64,000 nt of DNA from NCBI GenBank assembly GCA_009733775.1, contig WOGZ01000137.1:1-64000 (forward strand), in the 5' to 3' direction. The notes beneath the pieces were generated by a model. That model made no database searches and was not told the DNA's origin. It was given only the letters and a program-made list of their open reading frames with translations. The translations under genes and the position numbers were made by a program. This document shows, in pieces, positions 49,202 to 61,443 of the stretch. The DNA is from Alectoria sarmentosa (Eukaryota > Ascomycota > Lecanoromycetes > Lecanorales > Parmeliaceae). Positions within the stretch are counted from its first letter, which is position 1. Every line of letters starts with the position of its first letter.

Positions 49202-49993
49202 CTCACGGACGGAGAAGACAGCCGGGCTGGGAGACCAGATTATTAGCATGTCTCAATCTGCATCTTGTTTTTGCTTGTTAGCATAGCTGGCATACCTATG
49301 AGGAAGTATATCTGGCTGCAATTCCACGAATTAGGGATTCATGAATGATGCGAACAGAATCTGCAGGAGATCAGAGAGACGTTGTGCTCTAAATTTGCGC
49401 TCTCCACGTGCGCTTCAGAGCGCGCGTTTGCACTCTTTCAACTTAAGAAAGAGATCTGGGATCTGGAATCTGGATGCAGCATAAGAAGTCTCTAGGGTAT
49501 GTATCACGGTGCGAAAGAAGATACCGGGGGAAATGGAGCTGGAGAAGAGTGGTGGAGAGGATGTTGGCGCACTGGAGAAAGCTTGCAGGGGGCGTCACCG
49601 GTCGGCATTAAGCTGTCACGTTGATCCCGCCGCTAAGCCCTTTGCGGACGGGATTTTAAGCTTTTGATATTTATTCAAGACAATTCACTTCATAGTGGTA
49701 TATGTGAAGTCATTCTGTATTTCATTAATCAAAAACGTCTACAGGAGTTGGCTCCGCCACTGCTGAAAGAATTTAATCTTGCCCTAAAGGAGTATGAAGG
49801 AGAATAGTCACGACGAGATGCCACAACCACGCAAAGTAAACAAAGCTGCAAGATCACCCCTGGACGGCACCCGGCACTGAAGAACGCGGTGCATCAAACA
49901 TCCATCCCTGAGCCTGAGCATTGCCCGATAGATTACAGATTCCAATTCTTGACATCAACTTGTCAAACATGTAGGAACCCCAAGTCCTCTGCC
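49202..49993. promoter_or_regulatory. Promoter region of SIN3
   Basis: 792 bp between Sin3 and the FAS1 gene, which lie on the same strand. No coding frame was found. A CACGTG E-box occurs near 49407. Confidence 0.4.
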
Positions 49994-50932
49994 TCATGAT
50001 GCGTAATTGAGACAGCCCTTGATGATCCACTGCGATTTCTCTAGTCAGCATATCCCTTTTCAAGATCAAAAATTGACTCATTTATGAGAGTTGTGAAGGT
50101 TATTTGACTTTCGCAACGTGCCTTGCAAATCAAATTAGGGTATGAAATTGGGAGACAAAGGGCTTGGGAAGCTGCTTACAACTTCTCCATTCGAAACCTG
50201 GCTTGCTATACTTGAAATTTCAATGTTGCCCGGTTGGACCTGGGTTACATCAGCATATATGTTGACACATGCAGAGACGGCGGGCCAGAGGCCACGATTT
50301 CTCGGCTGGCCATAGGGATGCGCAGCGCATTTACGATGATTGCGAAGGGAACGTACCATCTTCTTCCCATCCTTCTCCTCCCACCATAGCTTCCGTCCGC
50401 CTATCGAATCTACTTTCTCCTCTTCCTTCCACGGACTGACAGGTATAACATGCGCCTCCACAAATCTCTTCAGATTCCTTTGTGCCCTATTCTCTCCACT
50501 TTGGCCTTCATACGCCTTTGCTCCTAGCTCATTGTAGTCTTCCGGATCTTCCCAAGGTTTCCTCGGCAGCTTTTGTAATTCGGAATTCAAGGGTGCCAAC
50601 ACCGTAGTATTTTGATCGTTGGCAGTCAAGCGCTTAGAAATGTTGTCTATATCTCTAGTGAAACCAGCGAAGATGTTGATAACACGCTCCTTGCCTATAA
50701 CATCTGATATGCTGACGCCACTTGAGTCACCAGACGACCCATCGTCGTTGTTGTCCTTTTTAGGGGGCAGGAGGATGTTTGGGATGTTCATAATGGGGCT
50801 TTGGCCGTTGGAAGCGGGCTTTGCGGGAGATTTGCTTGAGCGAAAGAGGCTTGGTAGGACAATGAGCTGGCATGCAGCATTTGACGCCTGGAGACTAAAG
50901 GTAAGTAATATTACAGAGGCTGAGAACTTCAT
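49994..50932 (-). CDS. Secreted or vacuolar FAS1 (fasciclin) domain protein
   Basis: Exons 50932-50357, 50239-50180 and 50029-49994 give 223 aa. Residues 1-20 (MKFSASVILLTFSLQASNAA) are a signal peptide. A disordered spacer with a DGSSGDSSG stretch precedes one FAS1 domain: DNISKRLTANDQNTTVLAPL (H1 box), then LKRFVEAHVIPVSP and KVDSIGGRKLWWEE. After the junction KKM/VQPGNIEISSIASQ it ends SNGEV/WIIKGCLNYAS, the H2-like end. It resembles yeast YDR262W, a vacuolar single-FAS1 protein, in size and domain order. No GPI signal is seen. FAS1 domains mediate cell-surface or matrix adhesion in other systems; the fungal role is unclear. Introns 1 and 2 (117 and 150 nt) are longer than the local norm. 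Confidence 0.85.
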
Positions 50933-51606
50933 GGCGTAATCCCTTAGTTATTGTAGGTTGATGGGATGGAGATGAATTGCCCTTTGCCAAGACTCTTTGG
51001 AGTCCTCGGGTATGTCGTAATTTTTCTACCGGGGAAAAAAAGATCATGTGCTTGCGATCAGGAGCTAACACTTCACGAGATAATATTAAAAAAAATTGGG
51101 TTTGATCTGTCTATGTATGCTAGATACAAAGAGACAAACTTTGTACTTTGGGTGGACACGATGGGTGATAATTTAGAGAATAGAAAGATTAAAAGCTACA
51201 AATGCTGAACGAAGTGCATCAGCAAAAATATTTGGGCTATAAAGCTTGAGGTTCTTTGCTCTCAAGCGCATCTTTGAGGACGAGCACTGAAGAGTGGAAT
51301 GCAGTCTGCCAAATCCTTCTGAACGCTTGTCATCGTACCAATTTCAATGCCTCATTTGTACATGGGGCAGACCACGCTCGCCGGCTACTCCTATATCTCC
51401 TTTGGCATTGTGTACATCTTTAGAAGTCAACTTAGATGAGTGGTCGAATGATGCAGCAGTCAATTTTGCCGTCTCCGTCGAATCTCTCTTGCGTATCATT
51501 CTTCTCTTACATCTCAGCAGCCACAACGCCCAAGTCCATCAACGTGTATAAGATTATTACCGCTTGCTTGGAAATCAAAATGGAACAACCATCGAAACAG
51601 AAGTAA
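50933..51606. other. Intergenic region
   Basis: 674 bp between two minus-strand genes. It includes the promoter of the FAS1 gene. No other feature is supported. Confidence 0.45.
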
Positions 51607-53504
51607 TCATTCTTCTTCATCACGATCAATGCTTTCACGGCCTCTTACTGCACCACCTGTCGACTTCCTGGCTTTTCCCGTAATGTCTTGCCAAGTTGCC
51701 CCAAACCTTCTACCGGTGCTCGCCAGTAGGCCTTCCTCTTCGTCCTCCTCAAGGTCTTGATCAAGCTGATACGCATCCAACTTAGGCGTTCGGAATAGGG
51801 ACAGGAGGAAAATAATGAAGTAGATAGCTAAAGGCGATATTAGCCAAAGGACGGGAAACGGTACAGGATTACGTACCCAAGAATGCGATCTGGGCCCAGA
51901 AAGTCACGTCGCCGAAGAAAGAGAAGTTGATCGTCATACTGTCAATGAACGTGCTTAGTACACTAGCAGTGCAGACATTCGCGGCAGCTTGAGAAGTAGA
52001 CACTTCCGAACAAGGTTTGATGGCCTTCGTATGGTTTGTACAGTCCGGTTGATCGTCAGGGTGCCTGAGTGGACGATCGCAGAATGTTTGTGGGCCATAG
52101 TGGGCGTATTGTGGGGCGACCAACATGGCCACGGAGTATTGAATTGCCAATGCCATCAACGTTAGCAAAATCGTAGCCAGAAGTAGCGCTTGAGGTGATG
52201 TATGGCCTTTCCGGATTTGGAAAATCTTGAGCCAGAGGAACCGAATACCAATCGATGCTATGCCGACAACGGAGCTAAAGAAAAAGAAGAGCACCAGGAG
52301 GAGGAAGATGACGTAGTCGATTGGGAAGATTTTGGCAGACTTGACGAAAATCCAGTTCATTGGGTTGAAGATCTTGTTGTGGCCCAGTACATAGCCGCAG
52401 TGGCTTTTGCAAATCGAGTTCTTTACCTTGTCGATGAACGTGATAAGCATGCATACCCAGACAAAGATTGCCACGAGCATTAACAAGATCCCACCAAGTA
52501 GCTTGAGCGGGCGGAATACAGCTTCTGTCTTCGTCCAGGCTCTGAGAAGCCACCCGTGGCCCTCTCCGCTAGCCTCTGCTGCCAAGCGCTCGCGGCGAAC
52601 AAGAGTCCGCTCTTCTCTGACAAGGGCATCAAGTTCCCGGCGGTCCTTTGCAGGCAATCCATCTTCCCGGCCTTCATTGCGCATTTCAAGTTGTCGTTGA
52701 CGTTCGCGGTTCTGTTCTAATTCAGAGGCCGTATTCGCGCTCAAGGTTGGTGCCGATATTGCTGGTGCCGATTTGATCAATGCAACAGGAAGTAAAGCAA
52801 AGCCCGCAGCAGTGTAGAGGGCGTAGATCAAAGTTCCAATGGTGATGAGCAATCCTAGGGCAAAGGTTAAGGCCCGTTCTCCATCTATTGGTGAGGTCGA
52901 CGTTAGCAAAGGAACTCAGTTGCACAGGGCAGGTGTTTAGCTCACGATTTTCATCCTCGAGAATGTGCTTGAAAAAGTCCAGGTCGTAGTGAGCACCCTT
53001 GCGATCCTTTGCAATAGGTACAAAGAAGCCCACGAGGAACAGGATGATGACCAGGGCAATGAATGCAATCGTATACTTGAAAGCGCCCCAGAATCTTGAC
53101 CCGATTGTCTGTTGGCCCTCCTCAGATGCGACCTCATCATATTCTTCATGCCAGAAGTAGGTAAATGGTACCAGGAGGAGACAAAGTAGAGCATCTAGAG
53201 AGAACAGGGTGTAGTAGACGATTCTCAAGGTGAGTTTTATGCTGTCAACCTCGTTCTGGGTGGCCCAATCTTTCCTGGTGCCATGTTTTGAGGAGGTCGT
53301 AGACGAGACCAACGCTACATCCACAGGTAGAAGGAGTACGGTGGCAAGTAGTGATGTGAGTGTGAAGATGGAAACTATGGTAACAATAGCAGATCGTTCA
53401 TTGGAAGCTTGATAGAGGTAGACGAAAATGGAAGATATTACAACCACGAGGACAACCACAACGGCGTAGACAACCCAGATGAGAGTTGACTGAATGAGAG
53501 CCAT
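51607..53504 (-). CDS. LMBD1-type lysosomal/vacuolar cobalamin transporter family protein
   Basis: Exons 53504-52946, 52884-51877 and 51827-51607 give 595 aa. About nine hydrophobic segments are seen, beginning [20 protein letters not shown] near the N-terminus. Junctions read [21 protein letters not shown] and [25 protein letters not shown] charged coiled region (about 260-310, [17 protein letters not shown]) lies on one side, then [20 protein letters not shown] and [14 protein letters not shown], which are family hallmarks. Human LMBD1 helps cobalamin leave lysosomes. Most fungi do not use B12, so the real cargo or role here is unclear. The start is chosen at [12 protein letters not shown] because the upstream open frame has no coding-like sequence. 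Confidence 0.9.
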
Positions 53505-53977
53505 GGAGGCTCTAGTATTCCAGGTTTGTGATAGGAACAGTAGAGAAGTAGGAAGGGCGAATGTGGAGGAACGATGTCCGTTGGAAGATGCGGAGGGGCA
53601 GTGTTTGGGCCCGGAAACTTGCTTTGGCTGCGGGTCATTGCACAGAAAACACACCCTTGGCGTCGATCATCACGCTAGCATTTGAGAGCGCTCAGTCGAT
53701 TGGCAGCTTCCTTCCTCAATTCGTATTACAATCAAATTAAAAATAAAAAAAATATAAGTAATTGATCGTATGTAATATTTTTCAAAAAATTATCGGTATC
53801 TTTGGATTTGGAGCTTCGAACCATCGGGCTGTTAGGGTTAGGCTTGGCGAAGCCAAGCGTAGCCCTAACCAAGAGTCTTCTCTTGTCCAACCTGGTGTTA
53901 TACATATATCAGTAGACTGTGGACACGCGGGCTGCTATCGCTCCTCTCGGTCTGTTCTTCTCGCACGTTGAGCAGAC
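53505..53977. promoter_or_regulatory. Divergent promoter region of LMBD1-type and HeLo genes
   Basis: 473 bp between divergent starts. An A/T-rich stretch (53731-53790) and the 39 bp hairpin at 53831-53869 are the only structures seen. Confidence 0.45.
53831..53869. repeat. Hairpin-forming inverted repeat with TTAGGG motif
   Basis: Two 18 bp arms (53831-53848 and 53852-53869) separated by GAA pair at 16 of 18 positions. The left arm holds GTTAGGGTTAGG, like two telomere units. It lies 108 bp before the HeLo start codon. Confidence 0.75.
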
Positions 53978-55817
53978 ATGGATCCTATCAGCGCCGCAGG
54001 CATTGGCCTTAGCGTTATATCGCTGGCCCTCCAGGTATTCGCAGGTTGTGTGAAAGGTAATGCACTTGCTTCTTCTACGTCTAGCTGCATCAACAGTACA
54101 AAGCTCATCGTTGTCTGGAGGCTATCAGCTTTTTTCAGACGCCGAGGGCATGCCCGCAGCTTATCAGCATCTTCGCGTTCGCTTGCGCATCGAGCAAACC
54201 CGCCTATTGAATTGGGGAGAAAAGGTTGGCTTGATCGAGGAGAAGCTCAATGATCCAAGCCGAGTACTACAGTTGAATAGGAATTTTATCATTGATATTT
54301 TGCTCGAAGTACAAATACTCTTCAGAAGCTGTGTTGCTATTCAGGACAAATTTGATCAACTTGTCCCTCAAAAACCACCAGAGAATGATATGGCAGCATC
54401 CAATAAGGATATATTCAATCGCCGCTTCCCCAAAGGAACGAACACGATGCTGAGTAAGACTCTAGGCTTTTTGGAAAAGGCACCAGAGGTGCCCAGGCGC
54501 CTGCAATGGGCGGTCGTGAAAAAGGATCGGTTCGAAGGGCTCGTGGAGAAGCTCATTCATTACAATACTTCCATCGAGGCTTTGCTGGACAGCACAGCCA
54601 TTGACCAACTCCAAACATTGCAGCAACAGACCTACATGGCTATTTTGCAGCTGAATAGCGACGTCGTTGAGCTGAAGGAAATTTCTCTCGCATTGCAGAT
54701 CAGGACCAAGGAAGGCAACCAGGGCAACGGCGCAATGGATCAAGCAACCAGATCAAACATTGGTCAAGCTCAAGACAGAAACCAGGCAACCTTCTCCCGC
54801 TTAGCTGATTTCAAAGCTCAGCAGATGCAACTGGAAGTCAACCCGTCCGTCGCCACACTTGACCCCATACCAATCACCGATATCGCCTTGAAGGCATCAA
54901 GCGACGTACGCTCGGAAGCAACCTATCGAGGCAAACGCATCTGGATTGAGTGGAAACAGTACATATCCGGTCACAATACAAATTCGAAATGGATTCTCAC
55001 AATCGAAGATCGAATAAAAAAACTTGCTTTTCTTCTAGGCTCAGACAACAAGCCACCACAATTCAACGCGCCTCAATGCCTGGGTTATTTCAAAGACTCT
55101 ACCCACAAGCGTTACGGCTTCCTTTATGCCAAGCCGTCCGGCGTACCGCCCAAAACTTCACCCACATCTCTATTCAATCTCATCCATTCGACAAGCGCTA
55201 AGCCTCCCTCGGTCACCAAACGAATTGCTCTTGCACACGCCGTCGCTCGCTGTCTCATGTACCTGCACTCCGTCAATTGGCTACACAAAGGACTCCGAAG
55301 CAACAACATCATCTTCTTCATACCGCCAGGTGAATCACCGACATACTCGGATCTTTTGATCGCAGGTTTCGAATACGCACGTCCAGACTTCCCAGACGAG
55401 GAGACTGAGCCACCACCCGAGCACTCGGACCACGACATTTACCGGCATCCGGCAATCTTCGCTCGTACAGTGTCTCGCTCCCAGAAGTCCCACGACATCT
55501 ACTCTTTAGGCATCGTGCTGGTAGAAATCGCGTACTGGAAGCCGATTGACGAGGTCATGGAAATGCCAAAGGAAGTCCGAGCCGCGAGGTCGAGGGTGAA
55601 GAAAGTCAGAGACCTGTTGCTCAATGGAGAGTACTTGGACTCCGTCGAGGGCCGCGTGGGAGAGGTTTATGCAAATGCTGTGAGGAAGTGCTTGACTGGT
55701 GGGACAGACTTGGGAATTGAGAAAGGTGCCAACGAGAGCGATGTTGAGGTCGGCGCGCGTATGCAGGAGATCTTCGCTGAGGACGTTGTCGGCAAGCTTC
55801 GTGATGTGAAGGTATAA
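53978..55817 (+). CDS. HeLo-domain protein with C-terminal degenerate protein kinase
   Basis: Exons 53978-54056 and 54121-55817 give 591 aa. The N-terminus MDPISAAGIGLSVISLALQV then FAGCVKGYQLFSDAEGMP and RVRLRIEQTRLLNWGEKVG is the fungal HeLo (prion-inhibition and propagation) domain to about residue 215. This helical, membrane-perturbing domain executes regulated cell death in HET-S. Residues about 280-580 form a kinase fold whose catalytic motifs are lost: HRD is replaced in WLHKGLRSNNIIFF (Asp to Gly) and DFG in IAGFEYARP. SHDIYSLGIVLVEIAYWKPI still marks helix F. It is therefore probably a pseudokinase. The only intron ends in GAG instead of YAG. This kinase-like partner of HeLo is a recurrent fungal arrangement; activation and target are unknown. 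Confidence 0.88.
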
Positions 55818-56685
55818 TGTGAAGCATGTGTTGTACCAAATGAAGGGACATCCTGGGCGCAGCCATGTAAGCCACTGGACCGTAGGGATGTGAAGTACAT
55901 ACCAAACACAACGATTTTCCTGGGCGCAGGTACTGTACATGAGTCATTGGATCACCAGAAATGGTTTTCTACGTGAGCGAAAATACGCTCAGCCAAGACT
56001 GGTGCGACCAAGTAGTCTCTCACCTCAGGTACTCCCGCTGTGAACTTTGGAGATGAGTACCAGCGACGTCCACACTCCCCCTTTGCTCTTCTCCTGTTTC
56101 CAGCAATGTGATATAGGTCGAAGCATTCAAAATTTCACAATTATCAATCAAAAGAAAACCGCGCATGTTTGTTTGGCCGAGTATCTTCATATCATGCCCT
56201 TGAGTCCCTCCTTCCCTCAACCTATATATATCCTTTCCCCATCTTTCATGTAATTTGCAGAACCAAAATTCCTGACCGCCGACGGGTTGCCAAAGGCAAT
56301 TTGTCTGCTTGTGCTGTCTTTTGCGCGTCTAATAGATTTTTTTGAACGGCTGTGATGCAATTTTCTTAGAATGGCAAGGACTAAGGTCTCTATAGGCGAC
56401 CAAAGTGCTATACATGAACTAGCGACCCTCAGATGAGAGAGTCGTCGTTCGCTGCTTCTGTTGTTGACAGAGTCAATCATTCATTACGGGTATTGCCGAA
56501 AGAAAGCTTGTAAGAGATGGAGAAGGTGACAGCAATATCTGTCAAGTAATATCTTGCGAAATATCGACTACCAGACTCAAAGTCGCAGAGTACCAAATCC
56601 AATACATATATCCTTATATGCCAGACGTGCTGCCTCGAATAAGCTCCGACGCCCCACAGACTCAATCCTGCCGAGAAGCCGACAT
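55818..56685. other. Convergent intergenic region
   Basis: 868 bp between the HeLo and ankyrin-kinase genes. A CCTGGGCGCA motif occurs twice (about 55851 and 55919). No gene. Confidence 0.45.
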
Positions 56686-59600
56686 TCAAGACACGATCCT
56701 TGCCCGCGCATTCTGCTTTCGCCTCCCTTCTCTCAGCAGTCTCAGGATCTCCGCATCTTTCGTCACCCGCTTCGGCGAGAACCCGACCAAGCCAAAAGAG
56801 CCCCCCGAGACGCGGGCGCCGTGGTCGAGTAGGAGTTGTACCATTTCCGCGCTCCCGGCGCCCGTAGCCCAGCAAAGGGGCGAGTCGATGCTATAGGCGT
56901 TTGCATCGGCCCCGTGAGCGAGTAGAACGCGCACGACTTCCAGTCGACCCCAGCGACACGCGGTTTCCAGAGGCCATCTGTAAGCCCAAGGGCTGGAGTC
57001 TTCCTGTTTACGTAACAGGCGTGGATGGTTTTCGAGGAGAAACCGAACGATTCGATGATTGCCGCTCTTGGACGCCACGTGAAGAGCACTGGAACCATTG
57101 GTTGACATGAACCCTGGGTTGACGCGTATGGTCTTGATGAGGTATTGGACAGTCTCGAGCTGATCATGCTGCGCTGCGACGCCGAGAGGAGTGTAAAGTG
57201 TTCTCCGATTAGGTTGGAACCCGGCGTCCACGAGCATTTTGATGGCCCACACGTTTCCTTGCGCCGCCGCTCGAGTCATTGCCGTTTCTCCGCTCGCCAG
57301 CTCGAAATCGGAAACGGCACCGGCTTCCACCATGAGCGAGAAGAGTGGTTCGAACTCCTCGCCGCCCCAGTCGAGGATGTGGCAGAAAGGCGGAAAGCCC
57401 AGACTGTCCTTGTAGGTTTCTGAGTTGATGTCAAACCCGTTTCTAATTAGTAGCTCTATGAGCATGGTGACATCCGCAATAGTCGCATCTTTCATCCTTT
57501 GATAGCACTCTGGTACTTGGAACTGCAAAAAGCGCTGGAAATCCCCATCTCCTTTCACGGAAGCAAGGAAAGAGGCGGGCTTCGTCCAGCTCAAGGCGTC
57601 GATTTTGGGCAGTCTACCGTGTAATGTGAAACTTGGCCACTTCTGTATATTCTGTCTGTTATTACCTGCATTTCCATCTTTTCCGGCATCGTTGACATCA
57701 TGAGAGTCGAAAGTTGCTGCCTGCGTATTGATCTGCGTTGCTCCCTCTTTCGGGGAAAGGTTAGGGACTTGCACATGATCTCTGGGGAAATAGCCAGTAC
57801 ACCCTCTTAGGGATCCTTTCCACCAAGTTTCGAGGCTGGAGTCAAGTATAGAAATGAGGTCGCCTTTGTTGAAATCTAATTCAGCATCTATAGCAGATCG
57901 ATGATCGTTGATCGCTCGTACATGGGTCACAGTGACCACAGGAGCGACTGGAGGAGCCACGCTTTCCATTTCTTCTTGTGAGAGTTCGGCACATGGTCTT
58001 GTACAATGCAACGGAACCTGACCCCGGCAGCCCCGAAGATCACCTACAAACCAATCATCAATTATGTCAACAACTGAGATGATATCGCCTTGGCGGAAAG
58101 CCAAGTAAGAAGTAGCATTCAAATCAAACAATGCCAGTCTCCAGGCGGTGGGTTTCTGTGGTGTCTGCTGAGATTTTGCAGGTACTTGTGTTACTGGCTC
58201 GGGTACTGGGAGCCGTGGAGGAGCAATGTTCCCGGAAAATTTCTGGCCAGCTTCGTTCGAGTTGTCCGTAGCATCTCCGACTACGACCTCAGCTTTGTAG
58301 ATGACCTTTTCATCTTCGTCGAGATTTTCTCCGTTCTTATTCATCGTTATATCGTCGTTATATTTTACATCGCCTTCGACAGCTGCGACCAGTGACATCC
58401 GATCCGATCTCAACATCTCCTCACCTTCGTCAACCTCAAGACTGTCGTGTACATTAACACCAAAAAGACTATCCTTAATTCGTGCTTTATCAAAGGGCAA
58501 AGTGACGCGGCCAATAACATCTCCGTCTTTGTCAAAAACTTGTCCGTCATTCCCGACGGTCTTGTCAATTAGGTCCTCTAGGAATAATAGATATTCCTCT
58601 TCTGTCTCTCCTACTGCCTGGCCATCAGCATTGAATAGTTTACCACCCTCGCCAACTTTGAAACCCTTGAGTGCCAAAAGATCTACTAAAAGTTTGTTGA
58701 CGACATCTTCAGCGACATATTCGACGCCGTCAAACTCTAAGGTTCCGACACCTTTACCGGCTTCATCAACTACATCCTTAATGCCCTTGATAGTACCATC
58801 ATTTTTCTCTTCGGCACCTTCAGGCAATTTCGCAGGTTCTTGTGTCGCAAGCACAGGGAAGCGCGGAGGAGCGCTTTCTAAGTCCTCGCCGTGAAGTATA
58901 TTGCCAACTTTCTTGTGTGGTAATGATTCGATGGTCGTCGCGGAGACTGATCGAGCCGAACTACCTGTCATGTTCTTCTCTTTTAGATTCTCATCGACAG
59001 TTGCACCTTGATGCCCTTTCGGATGATTCTCCTTCGGGAAGGAAGGTGAAGAAGGGAGCAAAGAAGACGAAGCGTTCGAAACAGCAAGCTCTTTGAAGGC
59101 GCTCGACGAGGATAGATCATATCGCACGCTGTGTGGTCTTACTCTATCGTCTGTCGGTGGGGGAGACGAGATTTCTTCGTCCAGGTTCTCGGCCCAAAGG
59201 TCACCGTCGGATGCGCTCTCAGCAGTAGAATCCCCGTCAATTTCACCGGCGCAGCACTGCCCACAGAATGGGACGTCTTCGGCTCTCGCCCTGTTTTTCG
59301 TATTGATGATCTTCGCGCATAAAACGTCAGCAGACGGCCGAAATTCTGCTTTGTCCCGGAGCATCGACGCTGTCCACTCAAGGGGGTATCTGTCGAGCTC
59401 TGATCCAGATGCAGCGAGTACTTTTAACCATTCTTCGATCGCAGGGAGATTTGAGTAGAACCTGTAATTGTCGGAACGACTCTTGAAGTACTGACGCATC
59501 GCATCTACACTCTGTCTCTTCAGCACTGTACTCATCTCGAGATAAACACAGCCCAAAGACCAAACATCTGACGACGAATTGCGCTTCTGATAATATGCTA

Positions 59601-60695
59601 CTTCTGGTGCACAATAAATCCAGGTTTTACCCGAGTCGTCGGTGGTGGTGCTTCTTGAGAACGATTCCCAGTCCAGGGAAATCCCGAAATCGGTTAGATA
59701 GACGTCGGACCCCTTCACAAGGATGTTTTCTGGTTTGATGTCTCGATGGCGGATTTTGGTACTGTGGAGATAACTCAAACCACTCGCTAGACAGCCATAG
59801 AAGCCTCGAAGGAGCTTCAGTTTCTCCGGATCCGCGGCACAACGGTCGTAGAAGTCAGCCATGTTGCAGTCAGCGACAGGCGACATGATCAGACCAAAGT
59901 ATTTCGCGTCGGTGTAACTTGCAATCTATCACCAATTCAGCCCAACCTAACGAGTAGGTGCAGATATCAGCCCACCAACTCAACGCAATGGTGATGTTGA
60001 ATTCTTTTGAGCACTTGTAACTCGGTCTTGAAGTTTTGTACTTCTCTCCTTTTGCTCTCTGGAGTTTTGCCTCGTGCGAATCGTTTCCGTGCAAATTCCC
60101 GGCGACTGAAGGAACTGAAAATCTTGTCGACAGTACCGAAACCTCCCCGACCCAATCTCTCTCTGACCTCGAAAGGAAAGATCTCGTCCTTCCCAAAGTG
60201 AGCATGTGGTCTCAGCTCAGATTTCTCGAGATCCACTGCTTTGGTAAGAACCAAATTTTGCATTTCCAGGAACTCCTTTCGCATCGACGAGCTTAGCGCC
60301 CCAGGCACAGAAGAGGCATTGAAGGGGAACCATATATCGCTGATACCTTGGTCCAGAACAGCATCGATTACTTGCAATTGGCCAATCGTGCGAAGAACAG
60401 TATACAAACGCGGCACTTGGCTCCATGCTTGTCTTTCATTTTCCTGTAGATGCCGGGAGATCTCCTGGATATCCCAGTCCGAATAGCGAGCGCGACGTTT
60501 CTCGCCAATCGAAAAGAAGTCTCCCAGCCTCGATGGCATGTCTCGCGGGATCACAAGACTTGGGGAAGAAGAAGAAGAAGAGCTTTTGATTGCTCTTGAC
60601 TGCGACGAAACTGAATCTTCCCTGTTGACTGGATTGCTCGGTTTCAAGGGCGAAGATTCTTTGAACGTTGCCGTCAGACTTTCCACGGGATCCAT
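56686..60695 (-). CDS. Protein kinase with DUF3659-like repeats, two SH3 domains and ankyrin repeats
   Basis: Exons 60695-59976 and 59925-56686 give 1319 aa. An intact Ser/Thr kinase spans about 176-470: glycine loop LGRGGFGTV, Lys near 204, IRHRDIKPENILV (Asp about 302), LTDFGISLDW and YCAPEVAYY. A DUF3659-like segment follows at about 636-725 (FKVGEGGKLFNADGQAVGET, GNDGQVFDKDGDVIGRV). Two SH3 domains come next: about 835-890 (LALFDLNATSYLAFRQGDII) and about 906-960 (ELDFNKGDLISILDSSLETW ... YFPRDHV). Ankyrin repeats cover about 1059-1290 (GNVWAIKMLVDAGF, SSALHVASKSGNHRIVRFLL, GRLEVVRVLLAHGADANAYS). No membrane segment. It looks like a signalling scaffold-kinase. ATG 60695 is the first usable start; a GTG frame extends 11 codons upstream. 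Confidence 0.88.
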
Positions 60696-61443
60696 GAGTA
60701 TGAAGCCCGTGATATGCGCTGGGTTCACATGACTTGTTACAGACTTCTAGATGAGTCCTGCAACTATGGCATTGTCAGGAAGTGGCCAAGTTGCCTCCCG
60801 ACTTGAAGTGGATAGAAGTGCCATGCCGTAAATAGTATAGTAAAAATTCAGCCGCAGGGTCTGGAACTACATCGATTAGCAGCCTTATCCGTCTTGTCCA
60901 ATCATGGGTAAGACCAAACCATTGTAGCCTGGCCGATGTTGCAGGATTCTTGAAGCGATTGCGAAATTGGTGAAATGTTAGACTAGGACCTACGCTGAGA
61001 AGCGCAATAGTACATCAATGGAGCACCGTCATGCTATGTTGATTCTGCAACACAGATGGTTGTTTGCCGAGGTATTGAGGCACCAAAACTCCTGGACAGC
61101 GCTAATAACAGCTCTAACCTTTTCTTCGGAGAACGACCATACTTATGGAGTTGGAAGAAGGAGGACTGTCTGGGTGACCCTCCTAGGGATGCAAGGCCAG
61201 AGAAATGTTGAAAGTCTTGGCCTGAGATTTTGCTGAAATTTCAGAAACGAGAAGGTATGTAAGGTAGGATCGTGAAATGTTTCACCGGGCTAAGGCTAAG
61301 CTTCTGGCAGGGTAGAATTTTAGACCCAGTTAGCGGGGCGATTTGGAAGTCTTTTGCAACTAAGCCGTACATAGCATAAGCGTCTTGGCTGGAGAATCCT
61401 TGTTGCTGCAGGAAACCTCCCTAGGAAGAATCACTCTGGGTTA
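60696..61443. other. Intergenic region
   Basis: 748 bp between the ankyrin-kinase promoter and the inverted-repeat element. No supported gene; plus-strand 61018-61236 is open but has no motif. Confidence 0.45.

Noticed and set aside
53831..53842. Telomere
   Set aside because: Only two TTAGGG-like units inside a hairpin and flanked by genes on both sides; not a chromosome end.
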